This document shows positions 1 through 8,786 of a DNA stretch of 64,000 bases, one piece after another. A program made the position numbers and the translations under genes. Numbering within the stretch: the first letter of the stretch is position 1; each line of letters starts with the position of its first letter. The stretch comes from Rhizobium sp. Root1203 (GTDB lineage Bacteria > Pseudomonadota > Alphaproteobacteria > Rhizobiales > Rhizobiaceae), in contig NZ_LMCW01000021.1 in NCBI RefSeq assembly GCF_001424945.1, forward strand, positions 606-64,605. Direction: 5' to 3'. The notes beneath the pieces were generated by a model, which did not search any database, was not told the origin of the DNA, and worked only from the letters and a program-made list of their open reading frames with translations.

Positions 1-475
1 CAAATGAGCGATGATCCGCAAATCAGTCTGCCCGCTGTGGCACGCTGATATCCCCTCCGACCCGACGTCGGAAAGCACGGCAATCAGCCGTCAGCTACAC
101 CACTCCCATGGACACGATCGCAGAGAACGACCCAATCTCGAACGTGTTGCTCCCGTCCCGCTGAGTGCGGTTTGTTTTCCGCACCGCCACGAGGACGCGA
201 TGCTCAAAGGGGTAATCGCGCGGGCGCGTCTATCTGTCCAACGCGACAGCGGATGAGGTAAATTTCTAGGTTCATACCGGTAGACCGACGCCGTTCATTT
301 TCATGGCATGGCGTTCAGGGCCTCATTGAAGCGGTGGCGTTCGCTTCAATGAGGTCATGAACGCCGACAAACATGGTGCGGCCAATCGTCGAAGCCGCTC
401 GCCGATGAACTCGTCTACACGGCCTGATAAAGCCGTCCGCATTAGCGCGGACAGGCAATTGCAGCGACTGCGGCC
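1..475. other. Non-coding left edge, no supported gene
   Basis: Short open frames occur on the plus strand, but none has a convincing ribosome site or a recognisable product. The only clear structure is the long inverted repeat at 310-365. The segment may contain the end of a gene lying outside the window, but nothing here shows it. Confidence 0.5.
310..365. repeat. Long near-perfect inverted repeat past the end of kdgD
   Basis: The outer arms GGCGTTCA (310-317) and TGAACGCC (358-365) and the inner arms CCTCATTGAAGCG (321-333) and CGCTTCAATGAGG (342-354) pair perfectly. They are separated by a 3-nt internal mismatch on each side and an 8-nt loop. The element lies about 110 bp past the kdgD stop, so on the minus strand it could end or protect the uxuA-kdgD transcript. 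No run of T follows, so it is not a textbook intrinsic terminator. A dispersed palindromic repeat is the alternative. Confidence 0.6.
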
Positions 476-1399
476 TTATTCCGCCGCCAATTTCGCAACG
501 TCGTTGGCTTCGATAATCGCTTCCAGGACCGAAATCTCCTCGGCCGTGAGATCCGTCAGCGGCGCACGCACAGCACCGGGATCACGGCCGATCACCTTCA
601 GCCCGGCTTTGATGATCGAGACCGCGTAACCTTTCTTGCGATTGCGCAGCGCCACGAAGGGGAAGAAGAAATCCTTCAGGATCTGGTCAACGGTCTTCTG
701 CTCGCCGGCCCGAAGAGCCCTGTAGAAGCGTTGCGAAAGTGCCGGCACGAAGTTGAAGACCGCCGAGGAATACGTGGTGACGCCGGCGGCAAAATACGCC
801 TGCGCGTAGACTTCGTGGGTCGGCATGCCGCCGACATAGACCAACCTGTCGCCGATCTTGGTCGTGATCTCGATGACCCGATCGACGTCACCGACGCCGT
901 CCTTGAAGCCGATCAGATTGGGGCACGCATCACACAGGCGCGCAATACTGTCAGCCGAAAGAATCGCGTTGTCTCTGTTGTAAACAATCACACCGATCCC
1001 GACCGACTGGCAGACGGCCTTCACATGGGCGACAAGTCCGGCCTGTTCGGCAAACATCAGATAGGGCGGCAGCAGAAGAAGACCGTCTGCGCCGGCTTTC
1101 TCCGCCGAGCGCGCGATCTCCACGGCTAGCGACGTGCCGTAACCGGTACCCGAAATAATCGGTGTCTTGCCGGCCCCCGCTTTTGCGGCGCGAATGACCA
1201 AGGGAACCTCGGAGGGGTTGAGCGAGAAGAATTCGCCCGTACCCCCAGCGGCGAACAGAGCGCTCGCATCGTAGCCTGCGAGCCATTCAACATGTTCGCG
1301 GTAGGCGGCTTCGTTGAACTTGTTTTCGCTATCGAAATGCGTGACCGGGAAGGAGAGCAGGCCGTCGCCCACGGCTTTCTTGATGGCGTTGGGATCCAT
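476..1399 (-). CDS. kdgD: 5-dehydro-4-deoxyglucarate dehydratase
   Basis: A 307-residue class I aldolase-like (DapA superfamily) TIM barrel. The family dehydrates and decarboxylates 5-dehydro-4-deoxy-D-glucarate to 2,5-dioxopentanoate (alpha-ketoglutaric semialdehyde) in the cytoplasm, in aldarate and uronate breakdown. The Schiff-base lysine is K166 in LIGFKDGVGD, with the partner tyrosine Y140 in VIVYNRDN and a GGTGEFFSL substrate loop near residue 55. Length is normal for KdgD. The ATG has AAGGAAAA eight bases upstream. It lies 47 bp after the UxuA-like gene on the same strand and is probably co-transcribed. The F-K-D-G lysine context and GGTGEF loop favour KdgD over dihydrodipicolinate synthase. 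Confidence 0.9.
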   Translation of the reverse strand: MDPNAIKKAVGDGLLSFPVTHFDSENKFNEAAYREHVEWLAGYDASALFAAGGTGEFFSLNPSEVPLVIRAAKAGAGKTPIISGTGYGTSLAVEIARSAEKAGADGLLLLPPYLMFAEQAGLVAHVKAVCQSVGIGVIVYNRDNAILSADSIARLCDACPNLIGFKDGVGDVDRVIEITTKIGDRLVYVGGMPTHEVYAQAYFAAGVTTYSSAVFNFVPALSQRFYRALRAGEQKTVDQILKDFFFPFVALRNRKKGYAVSIIKAGLKVIGRDPGAVRAPLTDLTAEEISVLEAIIEANDVAKLAAE

Positions 1400-1446
1400 G
1401 TCATTTTCCTTGAAAAAAATCGTATCGAAAGATTGGGCGGCGGCGG

Positions 1447-2427
1447 TCAGATGTGACCGGTTTCCATAGCCTCGAGGATCGCTGCGATGTAGCCGTAGCA
1501 GAAGCTGAAGGCGACACCGGTCGCATCGCGGCCGCTGATGCGCGGCACGTGGTCCGGCATGACCATGTATTTGTAGCCGACCTCCTTGTAGACCTTCAGC
1601 GACCGGACCATGTCCATGTCACCTTCGTCCGGGAAGGTCTCCATGAAGGACAGCTTGCCGCCACTGATATTGCGAAAGTGCAGGTTGAAGATCTTGCCGC
1701 GGGTTCCGAACCAGCGGATGATGTCGTCGATCTCCTCGCGCGGGTTGTCGAGCATCTCGCCGATCGACCCCTGGCAGAAATTCAGGCCGTGATAGGGGCT
1801 CTCGCGCATCTGCACGAACTTTTTCAAGCCATCGACAGTGCCAAGGACCCGCGTGACGCCACGATAGCCCGGCGGCGTATAGGGATCGTGCGGATGGCAG
1901 GCGAGGCGAACGCGGTTGCTTTCGGCGACCGGCACGACACGCTCGAGGAAATAGTCGATGCGCTCCCAGTTATCATCTTCGGAGAGGACGCCTGCGAGGC
2001 CGGGCGCGGCGTGTTGATCGGCCCTGTCCCAGCGGAATGCCTCGTTGAGCGAGCCGCCGCGGCCCACTTCAAGCTCGGTGCGCGGAATGCCGATGAGATT
2101 GAGATTGTATTTGGTCGCGGGAATGCCGGCCTTCGCGCAGTTCTCGATCATCCGGCAGACGGCATCGATCTGGCGGTCGCGCTCCGGGCCGGCCAGAAGG
2201 ATATCGGGATAGGAAGCGTTTTCGATCGGCTTGGATGGCAGAGGAAGCTGGATCATGTCGAGAACAAGACCGAAGCTCTCGACACGGTCGCGGTGGCGCT
2301 CGAGATCCTCCAATGTCCAGCTCGATGGCGCGCCTTGGGGATCGGCCGAAACATGCTTTACGCCCAGCTGGGCAAAAACTCGAAAATCATCATCGTCGCG
2401 TGCGGCGACCTGGGTTCCCAAATACAC
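1447..2427 (-). CDS. uxuA: UxuA-like mannonate dehydratase family protein
   Basis: A 326-residue TIM-barrel sugar-acid dehydratase of the UxuA family, which converts D-mannonate to 2-keto-3-deoxygluconate using a divalent metal. Candidate metal and catalytic residues lie in ACHPHDP, NFCQGSIGE, NLHFRNI and MPDHVPR, in the family order. It is shorter than the enterobacterial enzyme (about 394 residues), as in many rhizobial and Gram-positive versions. I chose the GTG at 2427 (protein beginning MYLGTQVAARDD) because GGGAGA sits six bases upstream; a TTG at 2448 is possible. The gene is followed by kdgD and preceded by a partial copy of the GntR palindrome. The exact substrate is uncertain because this subfamily may act on other aldonates. 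Confidence 0.75.
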   Translation of the reverse strand: MYLGTQVAARDDDDFRVFAQLGVKHVSADPQGAPSSWTLEDLERHRDRVESFGLVLDMIQLPLPSKPIENASYPDILLAGPERDRQIDAVCRMIENCAKAGIPATKYNLNLIGIPRTELEVGRGGSLNEAFRWDRADQHAAPGLAGVLSEDDNWERIDYFLERVVPVAESNRVRLACHPHDPYTPPGYRGVTRVLGTVDGLKKFVQMRESPYHGLNFCQGSIGEMLDNPREEIDDIIRWFGTRGKIFNLHFRNISGGKLSFMETFPDEGDMDMVRSLKVYKEVGYKYMVMPDHVPRISGRDATGVAFSFCYGYIAAILEAMETGHI

Positions 2428-2460
2428 GATTAATCTCCCATCATTCAAACTATATCATAT

Positions 2461-2473
2461 GACATAATATGAA
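2461..2473. promoter_or_regulatory. Partial GntR operator before uxuA
   Basis: The site is GACATA-A-TATGAA, matching the 13-bp palindrome at 3285-3297 except for the last two bases of one arm. It lies about 34 bp upstream of the chosen uxuA start, between uxuA and the regulator gene. Seen: the repeated motif. Inferred: binding by the regulator encoded at 2493-3227. Confidence 0.5.
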
Positions 2474-2492
2474 TTTTGGATCTTGTCGAGCC

Positions 2493-3227
2493 TCATTGCT
2501 GTTCTGCGAGCATCCTGTAGCGCCGCTGGCTCGCCATCATATGAGCGCGCATGGCCTGTCTCGCCCTGTCCGGATCCTGCTCGGCAATGGCTGCGAGGAT
2601 CTCGCCATGCTCGGCATGAACCTTCTCGAGATAGGCACGGTCGTTGGCTTCAGGCAAGGTTGGAAACTGGCCACGCGGGATCGCCCGGGGTCCAAAGTGA
2701 CGCAGCGCGTCGATATAGAATCGATTGTTCGATGCGCTGGCTATCGCCGTGTGGAACTCGTAGTCGGCCTCGACGGTGGGCTCGCCGCTCTCGATGCGTT
2801 GCGCCATTTTCCGGTTGGCCGCCCTGATTGCGGCTTCCTGCTCGGCTGTCCTTCGATAGGCGGCAATGGCGGCTGCTTCTCCCTCAACAGCCATGCGAAA
2901 CTCCAGCAATTCCAGCGTTTCTGGAATACTCTTCGCCTCGACAGGGGTCAGGATCAAGCCGCCATGCGCCTTGGGATCGGACACGAAGACCCCCTTGCCT
3001 TGAATGGGACGGACGAAGCCAGCAGCGCGCAGGTCGGCGATTGCCTCGCGCACCACCGTGCGGCTGACGCCGAAGGCTGCTTCGAGCTGCGGCTCGGTCG
3101 GGAGCTGATCTCCCTCGCGCAGTTTTCCCGTTTCGATCTGAAGTCGCAGTTGGTCGATAACCTGCTGCGCCAGGCGCTGTCTGCCGCGCGTGCCCACCAC
3201 CATTTCGTCAATCCCCATTTTCTTCAT
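2493..3227 (-). CDS. FadR/FCD-type GntR transcriptional regulator
   Basis: An N-terminal winged helix (roughly residues 12-70, with LPTEPQLEAAFGVSRTVVRE as the recognition region) is followed by a C-terminal all-helical FCD ligand domain. The FCD domain shows the metal-binding pattern: an Asp/His pair in ADYEFH and later histidines in KVHAEH and MRAHMMA. Such proteins usually sense a sugar acid or organic acid and repress neighbouring catabolic genes. The start at 3227 has GGACGAGG directly upstream; an ATG at 3278 is also open but would lie inside the operator. It sits between uxuA-kdgD and the divergent ABC operon, so it is the likely local regulator of both. Confidence 0.85.
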   Translation of the reverse strand: MKKMGIDEMVVGTRGRQRLAQQVIDQLRLQIETGKLREGDQLPTEPQLEAAFGVSRTVVREAIADLRAAGFVRPIQGKGVFVSDPKAHGGLILTPVEAKSIPETLELLEFRMAVEGEAAAIAAYRRTAEQEAAIRAANRKMAQRIESGEPTVEADYEFHTAIASASNNRFYIDALRHFGPRAIPRGQFPTLPEANDRAYLEKVHAEHGEILAAIAEQDPDRARQAMRAHMMASQRRYRMLAEQQ

Positions 3228-3263
3228 CCTCGTCCGTATGGCGCTTGCAAACGTCTGCGAAAA

Positions 3264-3297
3264 GTCATAATACGACATACGGACGACATATTATGTC
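3264..3297. promoter_or_regulatory. Tandem GntR operator in the divergent promoter
   Basis: A perfect palindrome GACATA-T-TATGTC (3285-3297) is preceded by an imperfect one, GTCATA-A-TACGAC (3264-3276, one arm mismatch), centre to centre 21 bp. The two also create an outer CATAATA/TATTATG inverted repeat (3266-3272 and 3289-3295). It lies between the GntR gene and the ABC operon, only about 30 bp from the transporter start, so it would overlap a promoter. Binding by the adjacent GntR protein is inferred. Confidence 0.6.
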
Positions 3298-3325
3298 TTG
3301 TATAGTAACTCAGGGAGGAGTTGCA

Positions 3326-4921
3326 ATGAAGCATTTTTCCAGAAGCCTTTTTGTCGGTGTCGCATTCTGCGCCCTCACTTTGGCGGCGCCTTCGCTCAAG
3401 GCGGCGACGCCTTCCGATCAGCTGGTGATCGGAACCTCGCTTGCGCAGGTGCTTTCGCTTGACCCGCAGCAGGCGACCGAGGCCAAGGCCAACGAAATCA
3501 TGTCGAACCTGTACGACCGGCTGGTCGCCTCGACACCCGACGGCAAGATCGTGCCGCAGCTTGCCGAAAGCTGGCAGGTTGACGACAAGGGGATCACGTT
3601 CAAGCTGCGGGAAGCGAGCTTCGCCTCGGGAAATCCGGTGACATCCAAGGACGTCGTCTATTCGCTCGGCCGCCTGCTCAAGCTCGATCAGGCCGCGGCG
3701 GCAAACCTGAAGCGCGTCGGCTATTCGAAGGACAACGTCGATCAACTGGTCAAAGCCATCGATGACAAGACCGTCCGTATCGAGCTTTCGGGCGATGTGA
3801 CCTCCGAGCTTTTGCTGTACCGCCTCGCCATGGTCATTGCGAGCGTCGTCGACAGCGTCGAAGTCCAGAAGCATGTCGCCAACGACGACTATGGCAACGC
3901 CTGGCTCAGAACCCATTCGGCCGGCTCTGGACCATTCACGTTGAACCGCTGGACACCCAACGAGCTGGTCATCCTCGACGCGAACAAGACCTATGTGGCC
4001 GGTCCGCCGAAGATGCGCCGTGTCATCGTCCGCCATGTTCCCGAAAGTCAGGTCGAGCGTCTGATGCTGGAGCGCGGTGACATCGACATCGCGAGCGCGC
4101 TGACGGCATCGGATCTTGCGACCTTCGACAACATGAAGGGCTTCGAGATCCAGCGTGTGCCGACCGGCGGATTCTACGTTCTATCGATGAATGCCGGTAA
4201 CAAGTATCTGTCGAACCCGAAGGTGCGCGAAGCCATCGCCTACGGGATTGATTACCAAGGTATCGAGAAGACCATCATGGGGCCTTACGGACGTGCGCGT
4301 ACAGTGCCGGTCCCGGTAAACTTCGAGTATGCAATTCCAAGCCCTGACTGGCACCTCGATATTGCCAAGGCGAAAGAGCTTCTCGCCGAAGCCGGTTTCA
4401 AGGATGGATTTACGGTCAATCTGAAGACCATCGCCCAGACGCCGCGCATCGACCTCGCCACGGCAATCCAGGCCTCGCTTGCGCAGATCGGCATCAAGGT
4501 CGACATTCAGCAGGGCAACGGATCCGATATCATCGCGGCCCATCGCGCGCGCAATTTCGATCTCCTCATTCCGCAGACAGGCGCCTACATGCCGAATGTG
4601 CTTGGAGCAATGGAGCAGTTTGCATCCAATCCCGACAATTCTCTCGAGGCAAACAATGCCGGCAATTTCGTCTGGCGCTCGGCATGGGATATTCCCGAGC
4701 TGACGGGGCTGACGGCAAAGGCTTCGCTCGAGCCTGACCCGAAGAAACGCGGAGAGCTCTATGTCGAGATGCAGAAGATGTTCGTCGAGCAAAAGCCGGC
4801 GGTTTTGCCGATGTTCGAGCGCTTCGAGCCCATCGTGCTGAATAGCAAGGTCCAAGGCTATGTCGGGCATCCGAGCCAGACGACGCGACTTGAAGGTGTG
4901 ACGAAAGCCGAGACCGATTAA
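3326..4921 (+). CDS. ABC importer periplasmic binding protein, oligopeptide class (family 5)
   Basis: A 531-residue secreted solute-binding protein. The signal peptide (about residues 1-23, ending near SLKA-AT) is followed by the two-lobed SBP family 5 fold, including DPQQATEAKAN and VPTGGFYVLSMNAG segments typical of DppA/OppA relatives. The ATG follows GGGAGGAG at five bases. It heads a five-gene operon with two permeases and two ATPases. Members of this class also bind oligosaccharides and sugar-acid oligomers. The neighbouring kdgD and uxuA genes therefore suggest a uronate- or aldarate-containing ligand rather than a peptide, but this is context inference only. Confidence 0.88.
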   Translation: MKHFSRSLFVGVAFCALTLAAPSLKAATPSDQLVIGTSLAQVLSLDPQQATEAKANEIMSNLYDRLVASTPDGKIVPQLAESWQVDDKGITFKLREASFASGNPVTSKDVVYSLGRLLKLDQAAAANLKRVGYSKDNVDQLVKAIDDKTVRIELSGDVTSELLLYRLAMVIASVVDSVEVQKHVANDDYGNAWLRTHSAGSGPFTLNRWTPNELVILDANKTYVAGPPKMRRVIVRHVPESQVERLMLERGDIDIASALTASDLATFDNMKGFEIQRVPTGGFYVLSMNAGNKYLSNPKVREAIAYGIDYQGIEKTIMGPYGRARTVPVPVNFEYAIPSPDWHLDIAKAKELLAEAGFKDGFTVNLKTIAQTPRIDLATAIQASLAQIGIKVDIQQGNGSDIIAAHRARNFDLLIPQTGAYMPNVLGAMEQFASNPDNSLEANNAGNFVWRSAWDIPELTGLTAKASLEPDPKKRGELYVEMQKMFVEQKPAVLPMFERFEPIVLNSKVQGYVGHPSQTTRLEGVTKAETD

Positions 4922-4936
4922 GCAAGGTCGCCGATC

Positions 4937-5965
4937 ATGAAGGAACTATCCGTAAAGGAACTGGCGCGGCGGCTTGGACACCTCGTCGCCAGCCTGTTCA
5001 TCCTGCTGTGCGTCACTTTCGTGATCGGCCGCATCCTGCCTGCCGATCCTGTCGGAGCCATCGTCGGGGAACTCGCAGACCCCGCCGCCTATGCCGCCAT
5101 GCGCGAAAAACTCGGTCTGGACCTGCCAATCTACCAGCAGTTCCTCATCTATCTGAACGGCATGGCGCATGGCGATTTCGGAACTGCCGTGCTGACGGGC
5201 AATCCGGTCTCGGCCGATCTTGCCCAGGCATTCCCGGCGACCTTCGAACTTGCCACCCTGGCGATCCTGATCTCGACGTTCCTCGGCGTCCCACTCGGTC
5301 TGACGGCGGCGCTCTTTCGGGACACTTTCATCGACAAGATCGCCCGTGTCGTGGCCCTGGTCGGCCATTCCATTCCTGTATTCTGGTTCGGGATCGTCGG
5401 CCTGGTGATCTTCTATGCCGGGCTGAATTGGGTCGGGGGCCCGGGACGCGTCGACGTCTTTTACGAGGGCATGGTGACGCCGCAGACCGGCCTCTTGCTG
5501 GTCGACAGCCTGCTGCAGGGGGAGACGGAGATCTTCTGGAATGCGCTCTCGCACATCATCCTTCCCGCCGTCATCCTGGCCTATGCCGCCATGGCCTACA
5601 TCACCCGTATGACCCGGAGCTTCACCCTGGAGCAGTTGAGCCAGGACTATGTGATTGCTGCTCGCGCCAAGGGCGTTGGGCCGGCTCGCACGGTGATCGG
5701 CCACGTCCTGCCGAATATCGCCGTGCAGTTGATCACCATCCTGGCGATTTCCTATGGCGGCCTTCTGGAAGGCGCGGTGGTGACGGAGATCGTCTTTTCC
5801 TGGCCCGGTATTGGCCAGTACATGACGAACGCCCTGATGATCGGCGACATGAACGCCGTCGTTGCAGGCACCATCATCATCGGCTTCATCTTCATGTTCC
5901 TCAATTTCATTGCGGACATCGCTTATGCGATATTCGATCCGCGAACCCGGGAGGCTGCACAATGA
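4937..5965 (+). CDS. ABC importer permease, DppB type
   Basis: A 342-residue inner-membrane permease with about six hydrophobic segments, the first near residues 14-32. The EAA-type coupling loop around EQLSQDYVIAARAKGVG contacts the ATPase. It is long, like other DppB/OppB first permeases, with the large periplasmic loop after segment 1 (ADPAAYAAMREKLGLD). It starts 15 bp after the binding-protein gene, and its TGA overlaps the ATG of the next permease. Confidence 0.9.
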   Translation: MKELSVKELARRLGHLVASLFILLCVTFVIGRILPADPVGAIVGELADPAAYAAMREKLGLDLPIYQQFLIYLNGMAHGDFGTAVLTGNPVSADLAQAFPATFELATLAILISTFLGVPLGLTAALFRDTFIDKIARVVALVGHSIPVFWFGIVGLVIFYAGLNWVGGPGRVDVFYEGMVTPQTGLLLVDSLLQGETEIFWNALSHIILPAVILAYAAMAYITRMTRSFTLEQLSQDYVIAARAKGVGPARTVIGHVLPNIAVQLITILAISYGGLLEGAVVTEIVFSWPGIGQYMTNALMIGDMNAVVAGTIIIGFIFMFLNFIADIAYAIFDPRTREAAQ

Positions 5966-6864
5966 GCGACGCGATCCAAACCGATCTCGCCCTGCGTCCA
6001 CCGAGCCTACCTGCGCGGATTTCGGCTTCAACTATGCGGATCGTCTCGAGGCTCGGGCGCGAGCCGCTCGGCATGGCGGGCTTCATCATCCTGTCGCTCC
6101 TCTGCCTTGTCGCTGTCCTCGCACCTCTTCTCGCGCCCTATGATCCCAACATCCAGGTTCTGTCCGACGCGTTGCAGCCGCCGAGTGCGGCGCATTGGGC
6201 GGGAACGGACGAGTTCGGCCGCGATATCCTGAGCCGCCTTATCTACGGAACGCGGATCAACATCCAGACGGTTCTTTCCATCTCTCTGATCGTCGGCCCG
6301 ATCGGTCTTCTGATCGGTGTCGTCGCCGGCTTCTTCGGCGGCCGGACAGACGCGATCCTTATGCGGGCAACCGACATCGTGCTCTCCTTTCCCTCGCTGA
6401 TCCTGGCGCTGGCCTTTGCCGCCGCACTAGGCGCAGGACTGACGACCGCAATCATCGCGATTTCACTGACGGCGTGGCCACCAATCGCACGCCTGGCGCG
6501 TGCCGAGGCACTTGTCGTCAGGAACGCCGACTATGTCGCGGCGGCCCGCCTTTATGGCGCTTCGCCCTTGCGAATCCTGTTCGTCTACATTGCTCCCATG
6601 TGCATCCCGTCGGTGATCGTGCGCGTGACTCTGAACATGGCCGGGATCATTCTAACGGCGGCGTCACTTGGCTTCCTCGGTCTGGGTGCGCAGCCTCCAG
6701 CACCCGAATGGGGTGCGATGATCTCGAGCGGGCGCAAGTTCATGCTGGACTATTGGTGGGTTGCAGTGATGCCCGGTGTTGCCATCCTGGTCACCAGTCT
6801 TGCCTTCAACGTCGCAGGTGACGCGCTTCGCGACATTCTGGATCCTCGCCATGCCAGATCTTGA
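5962..6864 (+). CDS. ABC importer permease, DppC type
   Basis: A 300-residue partner permease with an N-terminal cytoplasmic tail, a first membrane segment near residues 38-60, the WAGTDEFGRDILSRLIYG motif characteristic of DppC/OppC proteins, and an EAA loop at RNADYVAAARLYGAS. The start codon overlaps the upstream stop (ATGA), which indicates translational coupling. It heterodimerises with the DppB-type protein to form the channel. Confidence 0.9.
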   Translation: MSDAIQTDLALRPPSLPARISASTMRIVSRLGREPLGMAGFIILSLLCLVAVLAPLLAPYDPNIQVLSDALQPPSAAHWAGTDEFGRDILSRLIYGTRINIQTVLSISLIVGPIGLLIGVVAGFFGGRTDAILMRATDIVLSFPSLILALAFAAALGAGLTTAIIAISLTAWPPIARLARAEALVVRNADYVAAARLYGASPLRILFVYIAPMCIPSVIVRVTLNMAGIILTAASLGFLGLGAQPPAPEWGAMISSGRKFMLDYWWVAVMPGVAILVTSLAFNVAGDALRDILDPRHARS

Positions 6865-7696
6865 TATGAAGCCAGTCCTCTCCGTCAGAGACTTGAACGT
6901 CAGCTTCGGCCAAAGCGCTGTTCCTGCCGTCTCTCATGTAAGCTTTGATGTTGGTCGCGAGCGCGTCGGCATCGTCGGCGAGTCCGGCTCGGGGAAATCG
7001 ACGACTGGGCGGGCGATCATGCGCCTGCTGCCGGCAGGCGCTACAATCTCGGCAGGCCGTCTCGAACTCGACGGCAATCCTCTCCTGTCCCTGTCCGAGC
7101 GGCAAATGGGAAAGATACGCGGCAAGGATATCGCGCTTATCATGCAGGACCCGCGATATTCGCTCAATCCGGTCCTGACGGTTGGAAAGCAGATCGCCGA
7201 AGCGGCCCGCCTGCATCTCAATCTGCGCGGCGGCGCGGCGACCGCTGCGGCCAAAGCCATGCTCCAGCGGGTTCGGATCACGGACGCGGAACGTGTGTTG
7301 GCACAATATCCACACCAGATCTCCGGTGGAATGGGCCAGCGTGTGATGATTGCCATGATGCTTCTTGCCAAGCCGAAACTCGTGATAGCCGACGAGCCAA
7401 CCTCCGCGCTGGATGTCAGCGTCCGGAAGGATGTGCTGACGCTGCTGGACGAGCTGGTCCGGGAAAACAATTCCGGCCTGCTGCTGATCAGCCATGATAT
7501 TCGCATGGTCTCGGCATTCTGCGAGCGGATCATTGTCATGTATGCCGGGCGCATCGTCGAGACGCTGACGCGGCTAGAGGATGCAAAACATTCCTACACA
7601 AAGGGGCTGATCGCGGCGCTGCCTGACCCGAGGCATCCGGTGCGACGTCTTGCGGTTCTCGACCGTTCTAAAATCGACCTGGAGCAGGCAAGATGA
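6851..7696 (+). CDS. ABC importer ATPase, DppD type
   Basis: A 281-residue ATPase with Walker A GESGSGKST, Q-loop IMQDPRYSLNP, Walker B LVIADEPTSALD and H-loop LLISHDI. The signature motif reads ISGGMGQR rather than LSGGQQQR, a variant common in DppD-type subunits. I placed the start at the ATG beginning MPDLDMKPVLS, which overlaps the end of the permease gene by 14 bp; a longer frame exists upstream but lies inside the permease. It pairs with the next ATPase. Confidence 0.9.
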   Translation: MPDLDMKPVLSVRDLNVSFGQSAVPAVSHVSFDVGRERVGIVGESGSGKSTTGRAIMRLLPAGATISAGRLELDGNPLLSLSERQMGKIRGKDIALIMQDPRYSLNPVLTVGKQIAEAARLHLNLRGGAATAAAKAMLQRVRITDAERVLAQYPHQISGGMGQRVMIAMMLLAKPKLVIADEPTSALDVSVRKDVLTLLDELVRENNSGLLLISHDIRMVSAFCERIIVMYAGRIVETLTRLEDAKHSYTKGLIAALPDPRHPVRRLAVLDRSKIDLEQAR

Positions 7697-8430
7697 TCGA
7701 AGTGCGCGGTCTCGACGTCACATTCTCGTCCGGCAAACAGCAAAACCATGTCGTCAAGGATGTCAGCTTCAGCGTGGCTCGTGGCGAAACGCTCGGCATC
7801 GTCGGTGAATCGGGCTGCGGCAAGTCCACCGTCCTGCGATGCCTGTCGGGCATGGAAAGAGGGTGGTCGGGAGAAATCAGGCTTGCGGGCAGGACTGTCG
7901 GCAAATCAAGAAGCCTCGATGACCTGAAATGCGCCCAGATGGTGTTCCAGGATCCCTACGGCTCGCTGCACCCACGCCACCGGATCGGGACCGCGCTGGC
8001 AGAGCCTTTACGGGCGATGGGTAGACCGGAGATTTGGCAAACCGTGGAACGGTCTCTTCAGCAGGTCGGCCTGCCGGCTGCATTCTCGAACCGTTTCCCA
8101 CACGAACTTTCGGGCGGTCAGCGCCAGCGCGTCGCAATCGCAAGAGCGCTGATCCTGTCGCCGCCCATCCTGCTTCTCGACGAGCCGACCTCGGCGCTCG
8201 ATGTCTCGATACAGGCGGAAGTGCTCAATCTGCTGGCGGACCAACGTGATGAGAGGGAACTGACCTATCTCCTCGTCAGTCACGATCTCGCCGTGATCGC
8301 GCATATGTGCGATCGCGTTCTGATCATGAAGAATGGTCGTTTCATTGACGAACTCTCGAAACGGGATCTCGAGACCGGCACGACGCATGACGCCTATTCG
8401 CGTGAATTGTTCGAAGCAAGCTACATATAA
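7693..8430 (+). CDS. ABC importer ATPase, DppF type
   Basis: A 245-residue second ATPase with Walker A GESGCGKST, Q-loop MVFQDPYGSLHPRH (the SLHPR variant typical of DppF), signature LSGGQRQR, Walker B ILLLDEPTSALD and switch histidine LLVSHDL. The start overlaps the previous stop (ATGA). It lacks the C-terminal extension that many OppF proteins carry, so it is on the short side. It is the last gene of the importer operon; a strong hairpin follows at 8726-8760. Confidence 0.9.
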   Translation: MIEVRGLDVTFSSGKQQNHVVKDVSFSVARGETLGIVGESGCGKSTVLRCLSGMERGWSGEIRLAGRTVGKSRSLDDLKCAQMVFQDPYGSLHPRHRIGTALAEPLRAMGRPEIWQTVERSLQQVGLPAAFSNRFPHELSGGQRQRVAIARALILSPPILLLDEPTSALDVSIQAEVLNLLADQRDERELTYLLVSHDLAVIAHMCDRVLIMKNGRFIDELSKRDLETGTTHDAYSRELFEASYI

Positions 8431-8786
8431 CGGGACGGCACGTCACGCTTGAAGGACGAGCACAGGCCAGGGCCAGCGAAACAAATCCAGCCGAAGCGGG
8501 CGGGTGTCCCACCCCGAGTTTTCCGTTTTACGGCCGGATCCCCAATCCGTCGCCGCTCCAGCAGCCAGCACCCAGCCGCCGCGCCAGCCCTTTTGCGCCG
8601 GCTGCGGAGCGATGTGCCTTAATGTGGGTAGCTCGATCGCCATCGTTCCCCACACACCGCTATGTCCGGTGAGCGCCTCCAAAATGCCGAACCAGACGCG
8701 CAACAAGCTCAGCCCGGTGAAACCCAAGTTCGGCAGGGAGTCTGTTTCCCTGCCGAACTTGTCAGCGGTACGGCCCTTGCCTTGCC
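8431..8786. other. Convergent intergenic gap, no supported gene
   Basis: The gap lies between the ends of two converging transcription units. A 94-codon frame on the minus strand is open but has no recognisable product. The only clear element is the hairpin at 8726-8760. Confidence 0.5.
8726..8760. terminator. Strong hairpin between convergent genes
   Basis: The 14-base arms AAGTTCGGCAGGGA and TCCCTGCCGAACTT pair perfectly around a 7-nt loop, 26 bp past the end of the minus-strand oxidoreductase gene. There is no U-tract on either side, so termination in both directions is inferred from position and stem strength only. Confidence 0.5.

Noticed and set aside
1453..2433. 326-codon plus-strand frame
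   Set aside because: It lies exactly antisense to the UxuA-like gene, whose motifs and start signal are clear; the plus-strand product resembles nothing.
4946..6031. 361-codon minus-strand frame
   Set aside because: Antisense shadow of two well-supported permease genes; the Asp/His-rich product is typical of reverse reading of high-GC membrane genes.
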